Source of the DNA: Pseudomonas azotoformans
GTDB lineage: Bacteria > Pseudomonadota > Gammaproteobacteria > Pseudomonadales > Pseudomonadaceae
Assembly: GCF_001579805.1 (NCBI RefSeq)
Contig: NZ_CP014546.1
Span: forward strand, 3,968,001 to 4,032,000
Length of the DNA stretch: 64,000 nucleotides
Direction of reading: 5' to 3'
Part shown: positions 36,467 to 44,555 of the stretch, one piece after another
Layout of the letters: the number at the start of each line of letters is the position of its first letter
Numbering within the stretch: the stretch's first letter is position 1
Translations under genes and position numbers: made by a program
The notes under the pieces: model-generated
Database searches by the model: none
The model's input: only the letters and a program-made list of their open reading frames with translations
Told to the model about the DNA's origin: nothing

Positions 36467-37285
36467 TCAGCGGTTCAGAAACGCCAGCAAGTCTTCGTTC
36501 AACTGCTGGGTATGGGTGGCGGCAAACCCGTGCGGCGCATCCTTGTAAACCTTCAGTTCGGCACCTTTGATCATCTGCGCCGCGACTTTACCGGTGGTTT
36601 CGAACGGCACGATCTGGTCGCCATCGCCGTGGATCACCAGGGTCGGCACGTCAATCTTGGCCATGTCCGGGCGGAAGTCGGTTTCGGAGAATGCGGTGAC
36701 GCAGTCCACCGTCGCCTTGAGGGACGCCTGTAGGGCAATCTGCAACGTCTGGGTCTGCACGCCTGCGGAGACGACCTGGCCTTTGTTGAGGCCATAGAAC
36801 GGCGTGTTGAAATCGCTGATGAATTGCGCGCGGTCTTTCAGCAACTCAGCCTTGAAGCCGGCGAACACGTCGAGCGGCACACCCTGCGGGTAATCGGCTT
36901 GCTGGCCGAAGATCGGCGTCACCGCACCCAGCAATACCAGGCCGGCCACGCGTGCGCTGCCATGGCGTGCGATGTAGCGCGCCACGTCGCCGCCGCCCAT
37001 GGAGAAGCCCACCAGGGTCACGTCCTTGAGGTCCAGGTGCTCGATCAGTTGGGCGATATCGTCGGCGAAGGTGTCGTAGTCGTTGCCGGTCCACGGCTGA
37101 TCCGACCGGCCGAAACCGCGGCGGTCGAACGCGAGGGTGCGAAAGCCACGACTGCTCAGGTATTCCATCTGGTATTCCCACATATCGGCATCCAGCGGCC
37201 AGCCATGGCTGAACAACACGGGTTTACCGCTGCCCCAGTCCTTGAAGTAGATCTGGGTACCGTCTTTGGCAACGAATGTGCTCAT
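36467..37285 (-). CDS. alpha/beta hydrolase (non-haem chloroperoxidase/arylesterase type)
   Basis: 272 residues. The nucleophile elbow is LVGFSMGGGDVARYI; the acid is Asp in LVIHGDGDQIVPFE and the base is His in KDAPHGFAATHT. The HGWPLDADMWEYQ and DRRGFGRSDQPW segments are typical of cofactor-free haloperoxidases, whose natural role is esterase or perhydrolase activity. No signal peptide. It is transcribed alone, divergent from the alcohol dehydrogenase gene. Confidence 0.87.
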   Translation of the reverse strand: MSTFVAKDGTQIYFKDWGSGKPVLFSHGWPLDADMWEYQMEYLSSRGFRTLAFDRRGFGRSDQPWTGNDYDTFADDIAQLIEHLDLKDVTLVGFSMGGGDVARYIARHGSARVAGLVLLGAVTPIFGQQADYPQGVPLDVFAGFKAELLKDRAQFISDFNTPFYGLNKGQVVSAGVQTQTLQIALQASLKATVDCVTAFSETDFRPDMAKIDVPTLVIHGDGDQIVPFETTGKVAAQMIKGAELKVYKDAPHGFAATHTQQLNEDLLAFLNR

Positions 37286-37432
37286 GGAAAACTCCTGGGA
37301 GGGTGGAAAGAGAATGCTAGCTCACTATTGCGTTAAACCGGACGAAGGGCTTGTACGCCTGTGCTCGGTTGAACGGTTGAGCGTCTATGCTGGTCGATTG
37401 ACTTCCAACGTCAGATCACACAGGTGAACGAA

Positions 37433-38500
37433 ATGGCCAAGACTTACAGCTACGCCGCCCAGAACGCCAAGGACTCCCTCAAGCCCTACACCTTCGAGCG
37501 CCGCGCGCCGGGGGCGGATGATGTGCAGATCGACATTCTCTATTGCGGGGTCTGCCACTCCGACTTGCACACCGTGCGCAACGAGTGGAACAACACCCTG
37601 TATCCATCCGTGCCCGGCCATGAAATTGTCGGTCGTGTGACTGCCGTGGGTGGAAACGTCAAGACGTTCAAGGTCGGTGACCTGGCCGGCGTCGGCTGCA
37701 TGGTCGACAGCTGCCAGCACTGCGCGTCCTGTGCCGAAGGCGAGGAGCAATACTGCGAGAACGGTTTTACCGGCACCTACAACGGCCCGGTGTTCGGCGG
37801 TGAGAACACCTTCGGCGGCTACTCCGACAGCATCGTGGTCAAGGAGAAGTTCGTGCTGCGCATTTCCCACGACGCGTCCAACCTGGCCGCCGTGGCACCG
37901 TTGCTGTGCGCGGGTATCACCACCTATTCGCCGTTGCACCACTGGAAGGTCGGCCCTGGCAAGAAGGTCGGCGTGGTGGGCTTGGGCGGCCTGGGCCATA
38001 TGGCGGTGAAGATCGCCCATGCCATGGGCGCCCATGTGACGCTGTTTACCACCTCACCCAACAAGCGTGAAGATGGCCTGCGCCTGGGTGCCGATCAAGT
38101 GGTGGTCTCCAAGAATGCGGACGAGATGGCCAAGGTCGCCAACAGCCTGGATTTCATCCTCAACACGGTTGCCGCACCGCACAACCTCGATGCGTTCCTC
38201 AACTTGCTCAAGCGTGACGGCACCATGACCCTGGTCGGCGCGCCCGACAGCCCGCATCCGTCGCCGACGGTGTTCAACCTGATCTTCAAACGCCGCAGCC
38301 TGGCCGGTTCGCTGATTGGCGGCATCCAGGAAACCCAGGACATGCTCGACTTCTGCGCCAAGCACGGGATTGTCTCGGACATCGAAATGATCGATATCCA
38401 GGGCATTAACGAGGCGTATGAGCGGATGCTCAAGGGCGATGTGAAGTACCGGTTTGTGATCGATATGGATAGCTTGAAGAAAGCAAGTCACGCTGCCTGA
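37433..38500 (+). CDS. NAD(P)-dependent alcohol dehydrogenase, YahK/cinnamyl-alcohol-dehydrogenase type
   Basis: 355 residues, zinc MDR family. Catalytic zinc ligands are in CGVCHSDLHTVRNEW and PGHEIVGRV; the structural-zinc cysteines are in SCQHCASCAEGEEQYC; the cofactor motif is GVVGLGGLGHMAVKIAHAMG. Such enzymes reduce broad aldehydes with NADPH. The ATG at 37433 is preferred because AGGTGA sits just upstream; an in-frame GTG at 37424 overlaps that site. Fits the local aldehyde/electrophile detoxification theme. Confidence 0.88.
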   Translation: MAKTYSYAAQNAKDSLKPYTFERRAPGADDVQIDILYCGVCHSDLHTVRNEWNNTLYPSVPGHEIVGRVTAVGGNVKTFKVGDLAGVGCMVDSCQHCASCAEGEEQYCENGFTGTYNGPVFGGENTFGGYSDSIVVKEKFVLRISHDASNLAAVAPLLCAGITTYSPLHHWKVGPGKKVGVVGLGGLGHMAVKIAHAMGAHVTLFTTSPNKREDGLRLGADQVVVSKNADEMAKVANSLDFILNTVAAPHNLDAFLNLLKRDGTMTLVGAPDSPHPSPTVFNLIFKRRSLAGSLIGGIQETQDMLDFCAKHGIVSDIEMIDIQGINEAYERMLKGDVKYRFVIDMDSLKKASHAA

Positions 38501-38510
38501 TTCATCTTCT

Positions 38511-38536
38511 GTAGGAGCCGTTCCCTCGGCTCCTAC
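38511..38536. terminator. hairpin between convergent adh and mntP
   Basis: GTAGGAGCCG-TTCCCT-CGGCTCCTAC has a perfect 10-bp stem. It lies 10 nt after the dehydrogenase stop and 7 nt before the mntP stop. No clear U-run follows, so termination is possible but not certain. Confidence 0.5.
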
Positions 38537-38542
38537 GCTTGA

Positions 38543-39106
38543 TTAGGCCGAAAGATGTTCGTACAGAATCGTCGCACCTACCAGCATCAGCACCCCCCCC
38601 CCGACCATCTCTGCCCGTTTGCCCACCACGGTGCCCAGCACTCGCCCAAGCATCATGCCGAGGGTCACCATGGTCATGGTCGCCAGGCCAATCGCCGCCG
38701 CTGCCACCAGGATATTCACGTCGACAAACGCCAGGCCCACGCCTACCGCCAGTGCATCGATGCTGGTGGCGAACGCCGTCACGGCGAGGATCATGAAGGA
38801 ATGCTGGGTCGGCTTTTCGGCCTCTTCATCATCGGCTTTCAACCCGTTCCAGATCATGTGCAGGCCCAGCCCGACCAGCAAAGTAAAGGCGATCCAGTGG
38901 TCCCAGTTTTCCACCCAGCGGGTGGCGGCATGACCGATGGCCCAGCCGATCATCGGCGTGATGGCTTCGATCACACCAAAGATCAGGCCGGCGCGCAGGG
39001 CTTCGGTAAGGCGGGGTTTGTGCAGGCTGGAGCCTTTGCCGATGGCCGCTGCAAAGGCGTCGGTCGACATGGCCAGGGCCAGGAGGATCAGGGAAATGGG
39101 GTTCAC
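38543..39106 (-). CDS. mntP: manganese efflux pump
   Basis: 187 residues, about six membrane segments arranged as two repeats. Conserved acidic motifs are [14 protein letters not shown] and [14 protein letters not shown], as in E. coli MntP (188 residues). It exports Mn2+. The GTG at 39106 is chosen: it gives the family N-terminus ([12 protein letters not shown]) and a TGGAAG site lies upstream. An ATG 30 nt further upstream lies inside the leader hairpin. Preceded by a yybP-ykoY riboswitch. Confidence 0.9.
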   Translation of the reverse strand: MNPISLILLALAMSTDAFAAAIGKGSSLHKPRLTEALRAGLIFGVIEAITPMIGWAIGHAATRWVENWDHWIAFTLLVGLGLHMIWNGLKADDEEAEKPTQHSFMILAVTAFATSIDALAVGVGLAFVDVNILVAAAAIGLATMTMVTLGMMLGRVLGTVVGKRAEMVGGGVLMLVGATILYEHLSA

Positions 39107-39118
39107 GGTCAGGCTTCC

Positions 39119-39160
39119 AGTCGGGCTATGGGACACAACGACACCGCCATGCGCCCGACT
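39119..39160 (-). promoter_or_regulatory. leader hairpin, probable riboswitch expression platform
   Basis: On the minus strand AGTCGGGC (39160-39153) pairs perfectly with GCCCGACT (39126-39119). The 3' arm lies directly before the mntP ribosome-binding site TGGAAG, so alternative folding could hide or free the start region. Confidence 0.5.
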
Positions 39161-39174
39161 TCAGGCATGGGATG

Positions 39175-39281
39175 TCGCTGGTCTCACCAACCGAAAAGAC
39201 GGTGTTCGCACCACGGCAGGTTGCCGAATATGTTGATACGAACGCTTCCAACAGGGTCAGAAGCCGGTTACTCCCCAACGA
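39175..39281 (-). ncRNA. yybP-ykoY manganese riboswitch in the mntP leader
   Basis: The minus strand shows the conserved blocks in order: GGGGAGTAACC, then ATCAACATATTCG, then GTTGGTGAGACCAGCG. CGTTGG near the 5' end pairs with CCAGCG at the 3' end to close P1. In this riboswitch class the GGGGAGUA and CAACAUA loops dock around Mn2+ and turn expression of Mn exporters on. The gene downstream is mntP, as expected. Exact ends are estimated from the P1 pairing. Confidence 0.85.
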
Positions 39282-39327
39282 GGAGGGCGATCATAGGCGG
39301 GCATATATGAAAATTCCGTCAAAGCCT

Positions 39328-39639
39328 TCAAGGCCGCTGCGGCTTGACCGACGTGCCAAAGGTGTTGCCCATGCGCACGCTGGTCGCCGCCGGGGTGGAC
39401 AACCCCACTGCATTCGGCGGCCGTTTTTCCACGGGGATGTTTTGGGCTTCGCGGTTTTTCTTCGCCGCCTTGGTCGCATTGGTATCGTTGCCCATCTGCT
39501 GGCTGAGGCAGCCATAGTCGGGCGCCTTGTAGCCATCCACGCTGACTTCGGCGCACGTGCCGGCGGCGTTTTCGGCGTGGGCGAGTACGGGCAGGGCAGC
39601 GCACAGCAACAGGCTGGCGAGGGTCGGTAACAGCTTCAT
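39328..39639 (-). CDS. small secreted protein of unknown function
   Basis: 103 residues. A clear signal peptide (MKLLPTLASLLLCAALPVLA, cleavage near AHA-ENA) precedes a polar mature region with two Cys (GTCAEV, DYGCLSQQMGND), which could form a disulfide. The ATG at 39639 is preceded by AGGAGG. It is not recognised as a member of a named family. It lies between the mntP leader and vreA and is transcribed leftward on its own. Confidence 0.7.
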   Translation of the reverse strand: MKLLPTLASLLLCAALPVLAHAENAAGTCAEVSVDGYKAPDYGCLSQQMGNDTNATKAAKKNREAQNIPVEKRPPNAVGLSTPAATSVRMGNTFGTSVKPQRP

Positions 39640-39840
39640 CGGGCCTCCTGGCAGGCCCTGAGGAGTGGGCCGGTTAGGCTTGAAAGTGTAGTGCAGCGGG
39701 CTTCTCGTCACCGTGATGTTTTTTTTGCTATCACCGTAACATCAGGTTCATAAACTGGCCTCAGGATGACGGTTTTCTAGGGCGCGTCGGCCGTGCAGCG
39801 ATGCAGAGCAGGGGGTGAACAGGGAGTCTGGAGGCGCGTC

Positions 39841-40500
39841 ATGTGTGCCCTGGTCTTGCTGTTGCTGCTGGCCGGCGGTCGTATGGCGCAGGCAGAGTCA
39901 CCGCTGCTGTCGTTGAACCTGCCGGCGCAAGACCTTGAACACGCACTGCAAGCCTACAGTCGCGCCACCGGGATGGCGGTGCTGGTGGACCGCGAGTTGA
40001 CGCGGGGCCGGCGCTCCATCGGGGTACGCGGGCGCTTTACGGCGCAAGAGGCACTGGCGATGTTGCTGACAGGGAGTGGCCTGATGGCACGTTATGCACG
40101 CAGCGATGCGTTTACCTTGCAGACCCCGCAGGTCAGCCAACCACCGCCCACAAAGGGGGCGGCGGCACGCAGCGCCGCGCGGATCAACAACAGCTACGCG
40201 ACGGCACTGCAGCAAGCCATCGAGACCAGCCTGTGCCGCTCGCCGCTGACCCGGCCCGGCAGCTTCCGGGCCTTGGTGCAGGTGTGGGTCAACCCGGACG
40301 GAGTGATTGAACACAGTCGGTTGGTCAGCTCCACCGGCGATGAACAACGCGATGAAGCACTGGTACGCAGCCTGAGCGCGGCCCGGGTCCAACGCCCGGC
40401 ACCGAGCTCACTGCGCCAACCGGTGACTTTACTTTTGATGCCTGACACAACAGGAATGCGCATGGAATGCACAGCAGCGAAAGGAGCCTGGGGCGGATGA
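39841..40500 (+). CDS. vreA: VreA-like periplasmic signalling protein (STN plus TonB C-terminal domain)
   Basis: 219 residues from the ATG at 39841, chosen because GGAG lies 7 nt upstream and a signal peptide (CALVLLLLLAGGRMAQA) follows at once. Residues about 20-95 form a secretin/TonB short N-terminal domain (LNLPAQDLEHALQAYSRATG, FTAQEALAMLLTGSGL); residues about 115-215 resemble a TonB C-terminal domain (FRALVQVWVNPDGVIEHSR). In P. aeruginosa VreA is the receptor-like part of the PUMA3 system that activates hxc genes through VreI. The stop overlaps vreI (ATGA). Confidence 0.85.
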   Translation: MCALVLLLLLAGGRMAQAESPLLSLNLPAQDLEHALQAYSRATGMAVLVDRELTRGRRSIGVRGRFTAQEALAMLLTGSGLMARYARSDAFTLQTPQVSQPPPTKGAAARSAARINNSYATALQQAIETSLCRSPLTRPGSFRALVQVWVNPDGVIEHSRLVSSTGDEQRDEALVRSLSAARVQRPAPSSLRQPVTLLLMPDTTGMRMECTAAKGAWGG

Positions 40501-41042
40501 AAAATACCGGGCACAGTGCGATGGTCAGCTTGTTCCTGGCCTCCTACGAAGACTTCAAGGTGCGTTTGCGCAAGCGCCTGGGCTCGGAAGACCTGGCCAA
40601 CGACGTGCTGCACGAAACCTACTTGCGGGTCGACCGCATGGACGTGCCGCCCAACCTGCAACAACCCAACGCCTACCTCTACCGCATGGCCTTGAACATC
40701 GCCGCCGACCGCCGCCAGGCCGACGCGCGCCTGCTCACCGGCAGCGAAGTGGAAGAACTGCTGCAAAGCGCCGACGAAGCCCAGGACCCGTCGCGGGTGG
40801 TGGGCGGTCAGAAAGAAATCCAGTCCCTGGTCAAAGCGCTCTACGAACTGCCGGCCCGTCGCCGCAAAATCCTCATCGCCGCCCGCCTGGAAGAGGCGCC
40901 GCACCTGGAGATTTCCCAGCGGTTCGGCATCTCCACGCGCATGGTCGAGAAGGAAATCAAGGCCGCCCTGGGCCACTGTGCCAAGCGCCTCGAAAGAAAA
41001 GTGATTCAGCGGTTCGGTCCCGGGGCCGGAAAACCGTCTTAG
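40497..41042 (+). CDS. vreI: ECF sigma factor, VreI-like
   Basis: 181 residues. Region 2 is seen as LANDVLHETYLRVDRMDVP with QQPNAYLYRMALNIAADRRR-like sequence, and region 4 as ELPARRRKILIAARLEEAPH and ISQRFGISTRMVEKEIKAAL, typical of FecI-type iron-starvation sigmas. The ATG at 40497 overlaps the vreA stop; GGAG is upstream. It probably drives the adjacent secretion genes when released by VreR. Confidence 0.88.
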   Translation: MKNTGHSAMVSLFLASYEDFKVRLRKRLGSEDLANDVLHETYLRVDRMDVPPNLQQPNAYLYRMALNIAADRRQADARLLTGSEVEELLQSADEAQDPSRVVGGQKEIQSLVKALYELPARRRKILIAARLEEAPHLEISQRFGISTRMVEKEIKAALGHCAKRLERKVIQRFGPGAGKPS

Positions 41043-41079
41043 TGTCGAGTCCCTGATAAATCCGTGAGTACGTGCGCGC

Positions 41080-42006
41080 TTGAATATTTTCAGCTTCCCC
41101 AACGCCCGGCCATCCGCCGCCAGCCCCCTGCACGATGAAGCCCGCGACTGGCTGCTCCTGCTGACTTCGGGCCGCGCCACCGTGGCCGATGCCAAGGCGC
41201 TCAAAGCCTGGTGCGCGCAGAGCCCCGAGCATGCCCAGGCATTCGAGCAGGCCAAGGTGCTGTGGCAGCAACTCACACCGGCCCTCGACCAGGTGGCGCA
41301 ACCGCGCAGCTTTGGTCGGCGCGCGTTTTTGGGCGGCGCGATTGCCGCTTCGGCAGCCGTGGTGATGGTGCGCGTCGGCGTGCCGGGTGGCTTTGCCGGA
41401 CTCACGGCGGACTATCGCACCGAAGTCGGTGAGCAACGCCAAGTGCTGTTGAGCGAAGGGATCAGCCTGGAACTCAACACCCAGACCCGCATCAGTCGGG
41501 TGGGGCAGGGCATTGAACTGGTCGAAGGTGAAGTCGAAGTGATCGCCCACGTTGCCCAACCGCTCAAGGTCCAGGCCGGTGATGGTTGGGTGAGCGCGGC
41601 GCAGGCACGCTTCAACGTGCGCAACACCGACCACAACGTGTGCGTGACCTGTATCGAGGGCTCGCTCTCAGTGGATATCGCCGGACGCAGTGTGCGCCTG
41701 GATGGCGGTCGGCAACTGACCTATGGCGTTGCTGGCGTCAGTGAAGTGACCACGGTAGACACCCAGGCGGTCGTGGCCTGGCGTGAACAGATACTGGTGT
41801 TCAACAACGCCACGCTGGCGACGGTGGTGGACGAAATCAACCGCTACCGGCCGGGCATGCTGTTACTGCTCAACAAAGAGTTGGGCCAGCGCCGGGTGCA
41901 GGCGCGGTTCAGTTTGCAGCAGTTGGCGGGCGTGGCGTTGTTGATTCGCGATGCGTATGGGGCCAAGTGCACGGAGTTGCCGGGTGGGGTGGTGTTGTTG
42001 AGTTAA
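41080..42006 (+). CDS. vreR: FecR-type anti-sigma factor, VreR-like
   Basis: 308 residues. A cytoplasmic N-terminus (DEARDWLLLLTSGRATVADA, AWCAQSPEHAQAFEQA) is followed by one membrane segment (FLGGAIAASAAVVMV) and a periplasmic FecR domain (VGEQRQVLLSEGISLELNT, VARFNVRN-like segment, RVQARFSLQQLAGVALLIRD). It should bind VreI and transmit a signal from VreA. The start is TTG at 41080 with no clear ribosome-binding site; no better in-frame start is visible. Its 3' end overlaps the convergent hxcW by 4 nt. Confidence 0.83.
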   Translation: MNIFSFPNARPSAASPLHDEARDWLLLLTSGRATVADAKALKAWCAQSPEHAQAFEQAKVLWQQLTPALDQVAQPRSFGRRAFLGGAIAASAAVVMVRVGVPGGFAGLTADYRTEVGEQRQVLLSEGISLELNTQTRISRVGQGIELVEGEVEVIAHVAQPLKVQAGDGWVSAAQARFNVRNTDHNVCVTCIEGSLSVDIAGRSVRLDGGRQLTYGVAGVSEVTTVDTQAVVAWREQILVFNNATLATVVDEINRYRPGMLLLLNKELGQRRVQARFSLQQLAGVALLIRDAYGAKCTELPGGVVLLS

Positions 42007-42623
42007 TTCAAAGACCTCAACGGGCCTACCACCTGCCGGTACTTTTCCACGCCCTGAGGCGTCTGCCGCACCAGGCTGATTTCCAGTCCCAGCGGATCCT
42101 CCCGACGATTACCGCTCAATTGTCGCCATCCCTTGTCTGCGTCCCACACTCGCACCTGCAGGTCACTCACACCGGTCAACACCACCACCCCGTCTTTCGC
42201 CGCCGGCAGCGGGTATCGGTCCCGCGCTGGCGCGGCGGCGCGGTACAGCGAGTCGCCCTTGAGCCACCAGCGCACGCGTTGCAGCCCATCCCCGGCCATC
42301 GGGGCGCTGCGGATCACGTCCAGCCTGAAGCCCTTGCTGTCGGAGCTGCGCACGGTCACGGCGGCCAGCCCTTCGGTTTTGGGCGTCTGGTCTTGCGCCA
42401 TATCGGTTGCGACCAGCTCAACACTGGCGCGCAAGCTGATGTCGCGCTGCATCTGGTTCAGCGCCCGTAGCAACACCTCGGTCTGCTCGCTGCTCGCCTG
42501 CAAATGCTGATCGGCACGGGTCACGCTGTCCAGCCCGCGCCAGGCGATCAGGCTGACCACCGCCATGAGCATGATCGCCACCATCACTTCGATCAGGGTG
42601 AAGCCTTGCTGGGACCTGTTCAT
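42003..42623 (-). CDS. hxcW: type II secretion minor pseudopilin GspJ, HxcW-like
   Basis: 206 residues with an N-terminal prepilin sequence, QQGFTLIEVMVAIMLMAVVS, cut after the Gly by prepilin peptidase. Size and the TDMAQDQ-rich mid part fit GspJ. Together with GspI, GspK and GspH it forms the pseudopilus tip. The ATG at 42623 overlaps the hxcU stop by 4 nt. The order W-U-P-V-T-X-Y-Z-Q-R-S downstream of vreR matches P. aeruginosa hxc. Confidence 0.85.
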   Translation of the reverse strand: MNRSQQGFTLIEVMVAIMLMAVVSLIAWRGLDSVTRADQHLQASSEQTEVLLRALNQMQRDISLRASVELVATDMAQDQTPKTEGLAAVTVRSSDSKGFRLDVIRSAPMAGDGLQRVRWWLKGDSLYRAAAPARDRYPLPAAKDGVVVLTGVSDLQVRVWDADKGWRQLSGNRREDPLGLEISLVRQTPQGVEKYRQVVGPLRSLN

Positions 42624-43072
42624 GGTTGACTCACCACGCGCATCAAACCCGCAGCGTCGCGTTGCAGGCTGAGGCTGTGCTGCCCATCGGACAGCACCAC
42701 CCGCAACGGCGGGTTGATCCACTCGGCATTGAGTACCAGGGTTTGCCGGGGTTCGATGTTGATCTGCATGGGCGTGCTTTCCCAGAGGCGCGGGCGCAGT
42801 TGGGTGTCGCCCTGGAAGGACTCCACGCTCGTCCCGTCATCGCTACGGCGATTGAAGCGAAAGCCCTTGGCATCCGCACGCCAAGTGATGGGGCGACCGT
42901 CGGCGTGGGCTTCGGCCTGGGCCACCTGCAGCAACTGGCTCAGGCGCTCGGCGTCTTTGCGCAGCAGGTGCAGCGGGTCGGGTTTGATCGTGAGGCTGAT
43001 GGCGGCACTGGCGATGCCGATGATCACCAGCACCACCATCAGCTCGATCAGAGTGAAACCTTGCTGTTTCAT
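42620..43072 (-). CDS. hxcU: type II secretion minor pseudopilin GspH, HxcU-like
   Basis: 150 residues. The prepilin motif is MKQQGFTLIELMVVLVIIGI, with the processed Phe after Gly and Glu at position 5. The body (RLSQLLQVAQAEAHADGRPI) fits GspH. The ATG at 43072 places the short leader as usual; longer frames lack it. It is co-transcribed leftward with hxcW and divergent from hxcP across 93 bp. Confidence 0.85.
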   Translation of the reverse strand: MKQQGFTLIELMVVLVIIGIASAAISLTIKPDPLHLLRKDAERLSQLLQVAQAEAHADGRPITWRADAKGFRFNRRSDDGTSVESFQGDTQLRPRLWESTPMQINIEPRQTLVLNAEWINPPLRVVLSDGQHSLSLQRDAAGLMRVVSQP

Positions 43073-43165
43073 CGCGGGCTTCCTGGAGAACTGGGGAGTC
43101 TGTGAAATAAAAGCGTGCGAATTGATCTGTAGGCTGGTGCGACGGACAAACAGGAGGTCCTCCCC

Positions 43166-43597
43166 ATGGCATTTGCCCCTCGTTTCACCCTGGCCCACGG
43201 CGTGCAGGCGCTGGGGGTGCTGGCCGCCCTGGCGGGCGTGGCGGTATGGACGCCGCTGCTGCTGACCACGGCAGAATCCCACACGCCCCAAGCCACGCCC
43301 CAGGCACTGGCGGCGCGCAGCGATAACCCGGCGCTGCAATGGTTTTCCAATGCGCCGACGGCGCTGCAAGTCAAAGTCACTGGCGTGTTGGCAGGCGCCC
43401 GTGGTGCGGTGGCGATCCTGAGTCTCAACGACGGCCCGCCGCGCAGCTTTCTAGTGGGTGAACGCCTCAGCCCCGGCGTGCGGCTGACCGCCATCCAAGG
43501 TGACGGTGTGGAAATCGAACGCGGTGGTGAAAAGCTGCGCGTCAACCTCGACAAGTTGCCGGACGGCCCAGCGCTGCCGCTGCTCACTCGGCCATGA
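43166..43597 (+). CDS. hxcP: type II secretion protein GspC, HxcP-like
   Basis: 143 residues, short for GspC, as expected for HxcP. One membrane anchor (VQALGVLAALAGVAVWTPLLL) is followed by a periplasmic HR domain (LQVKVTGVLAGARGAVAILS, GPPRSFLVGERLSPGVRLTAI). There is no PDZ or coiled-coil domain. It links the inner-membrane platform to the secretin. The last 14 bp overlap the convergent hxcV. Confidence 0.83.
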   Translation: MAFAPRFTLAHGVQALGVLAALAGVAVWTPLLLTTAESHTPQATPQALAARSDNPALQWFSNAPTALQVKVTGVLAGARGAVAILSLNDGPPRSFLVGERLSPGVRLTAIQGDGVEIERGGEKLRVNLDKLPDGPALPLLTRP

Positions 43598-43949
43598 CCT
43601 GGGTGTCCAGCCGCGCCAGGGGCGGCGCTTCGCGGCTGGCGTCGAGCACCTGCAGGTTGACCTGAAACAGGCGGCCATCGGCGTTGATGGTCTGCTCGCA
43701 ACGTAATTTCAGGCGGCCTTGATCACACTCGAAGGTCTTCTTGCCACCCCGCAAATGCCCCTCCAGCCGCAGTTCCGCCAGGCGGCTCTGCGCCGCCAGC
43801 AACGCGATGGATTTATCCCGCAGCAAACCGTTGCTCTGGGTCATCAACCCGGCCACGCGCACGGCGGCGGCCATGGCCACGGCAATGATCGCCAGCGCCA
43901 CCAGCACCTCGATCAGGGTAAAACCTTGCTCCTTGCGACGGCCGTACAT
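43584..43949 (-). CDS. hxcV: type II secretion minor pseudopilin GspI, HxcV-like
   Basis: 121 residues. The prepilin motif is KEQGFTLIEVLVALAIIAVA; the following LMTQSNGLLRDKSIALLAAQ and LAELRLEG are typical of GspI. It is the only leftward gene between hxcP and hxcT, and has its own 149-bp divergent promoter gap with hxcT. Confidence 0.87.
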   Translation of the reverse strand: MYGRRKEQGFTLIEVLVALAIIAVAMAAAVRVAGLMTQSNGLLRDKSIALLAAQSRLAELRLEGHLRGGKKTFECDQGRLKLRCEQTINADGRLFQVNLQVLDASREAPPLARLDTQVMAE

Positions 43950-44097
43950 GGCGTTCTCAAAGCCGGGAAACAGGCCCGCAGACTAGCGCCGGCAGTTGAC
44001 CGATTGGCGACCGAAACTCCCGAGGATTTTCAATACGACTGACATGTGTTCTTGCAACACTGCGGCTCGAATTGCACTCAAGCCAAGGAATGTCGAG

Positions 44098-44547
44098 ATG
44101 GATATCGCGCGCCTAACGTCCCCATTGCCAGGCCCTCGCGGGCAGCGTGGCTTCACCTTGATCGAGATCATGGTGGTGGTGGTCATCCTCGGGATCCTGG
44201 CCGCCATGGTGGTGCCCAAGGTGCTGGACCGGCCGGACCAGGCACGTGCCACGGCGGCCAAGCAGGACATTGGTGGGTTGATGCAGGCGCTGAAACTCTA
44301 TCGCCTCGACCACGGTTCCTACCCCAGCATGAACCAGGGGTTGAAAGTGCTGGTGGAGCGCCCGGCGGATGCGAAGAACAGCAACTGGCGCGCCTACCTT
44401 GAACGCTTGCCCAACGATCCTTGGGGCAACCCTTATCACTACCTCAACCCAGGCGCCAACGGTGAGGTCGACGTGTTCTCCCTCGGTGCCGACGGCCAGC
44501 CAGATGGCGATGGTGTGAATGCCGATATCGGCTCCTGGCAGTTGTAA
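44098..44547 (+). CDS. hxcT: type II secretion major pseudopilin GspG, HxcT-like
   Basis: 149 residues. The prepilin motif GQRGFTLIEIMVVVVILGIL precedes the strongly conserved GspG body: LYRLDHGSYPSMNQGLKVLV, LPNDPWGNPYHYLNPG and the calcium-site region DVFSLGADGQPDGDGVNADI. The ATG at 44098 follows AAGGAA; a longer frame from 43996 has no family sequence. First gene of the rightward hxcTXYZQ run. Confidence 0.93.
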   Translation: MDIARLTSPLPGPRGQRGFTLIEIMVVVVILGILAAMVVPKVLDRPDQARATAAKQDIGGLMQALKLYRLDHGSYPSMNQGLKVLVERPADAKNSNWRAYLERLPNDPWGNPYHYLNPGANGEVDVFSLGADGQPDGDGVNADIGSWQL

Positions 44548-44555
44548 GGCCCACT

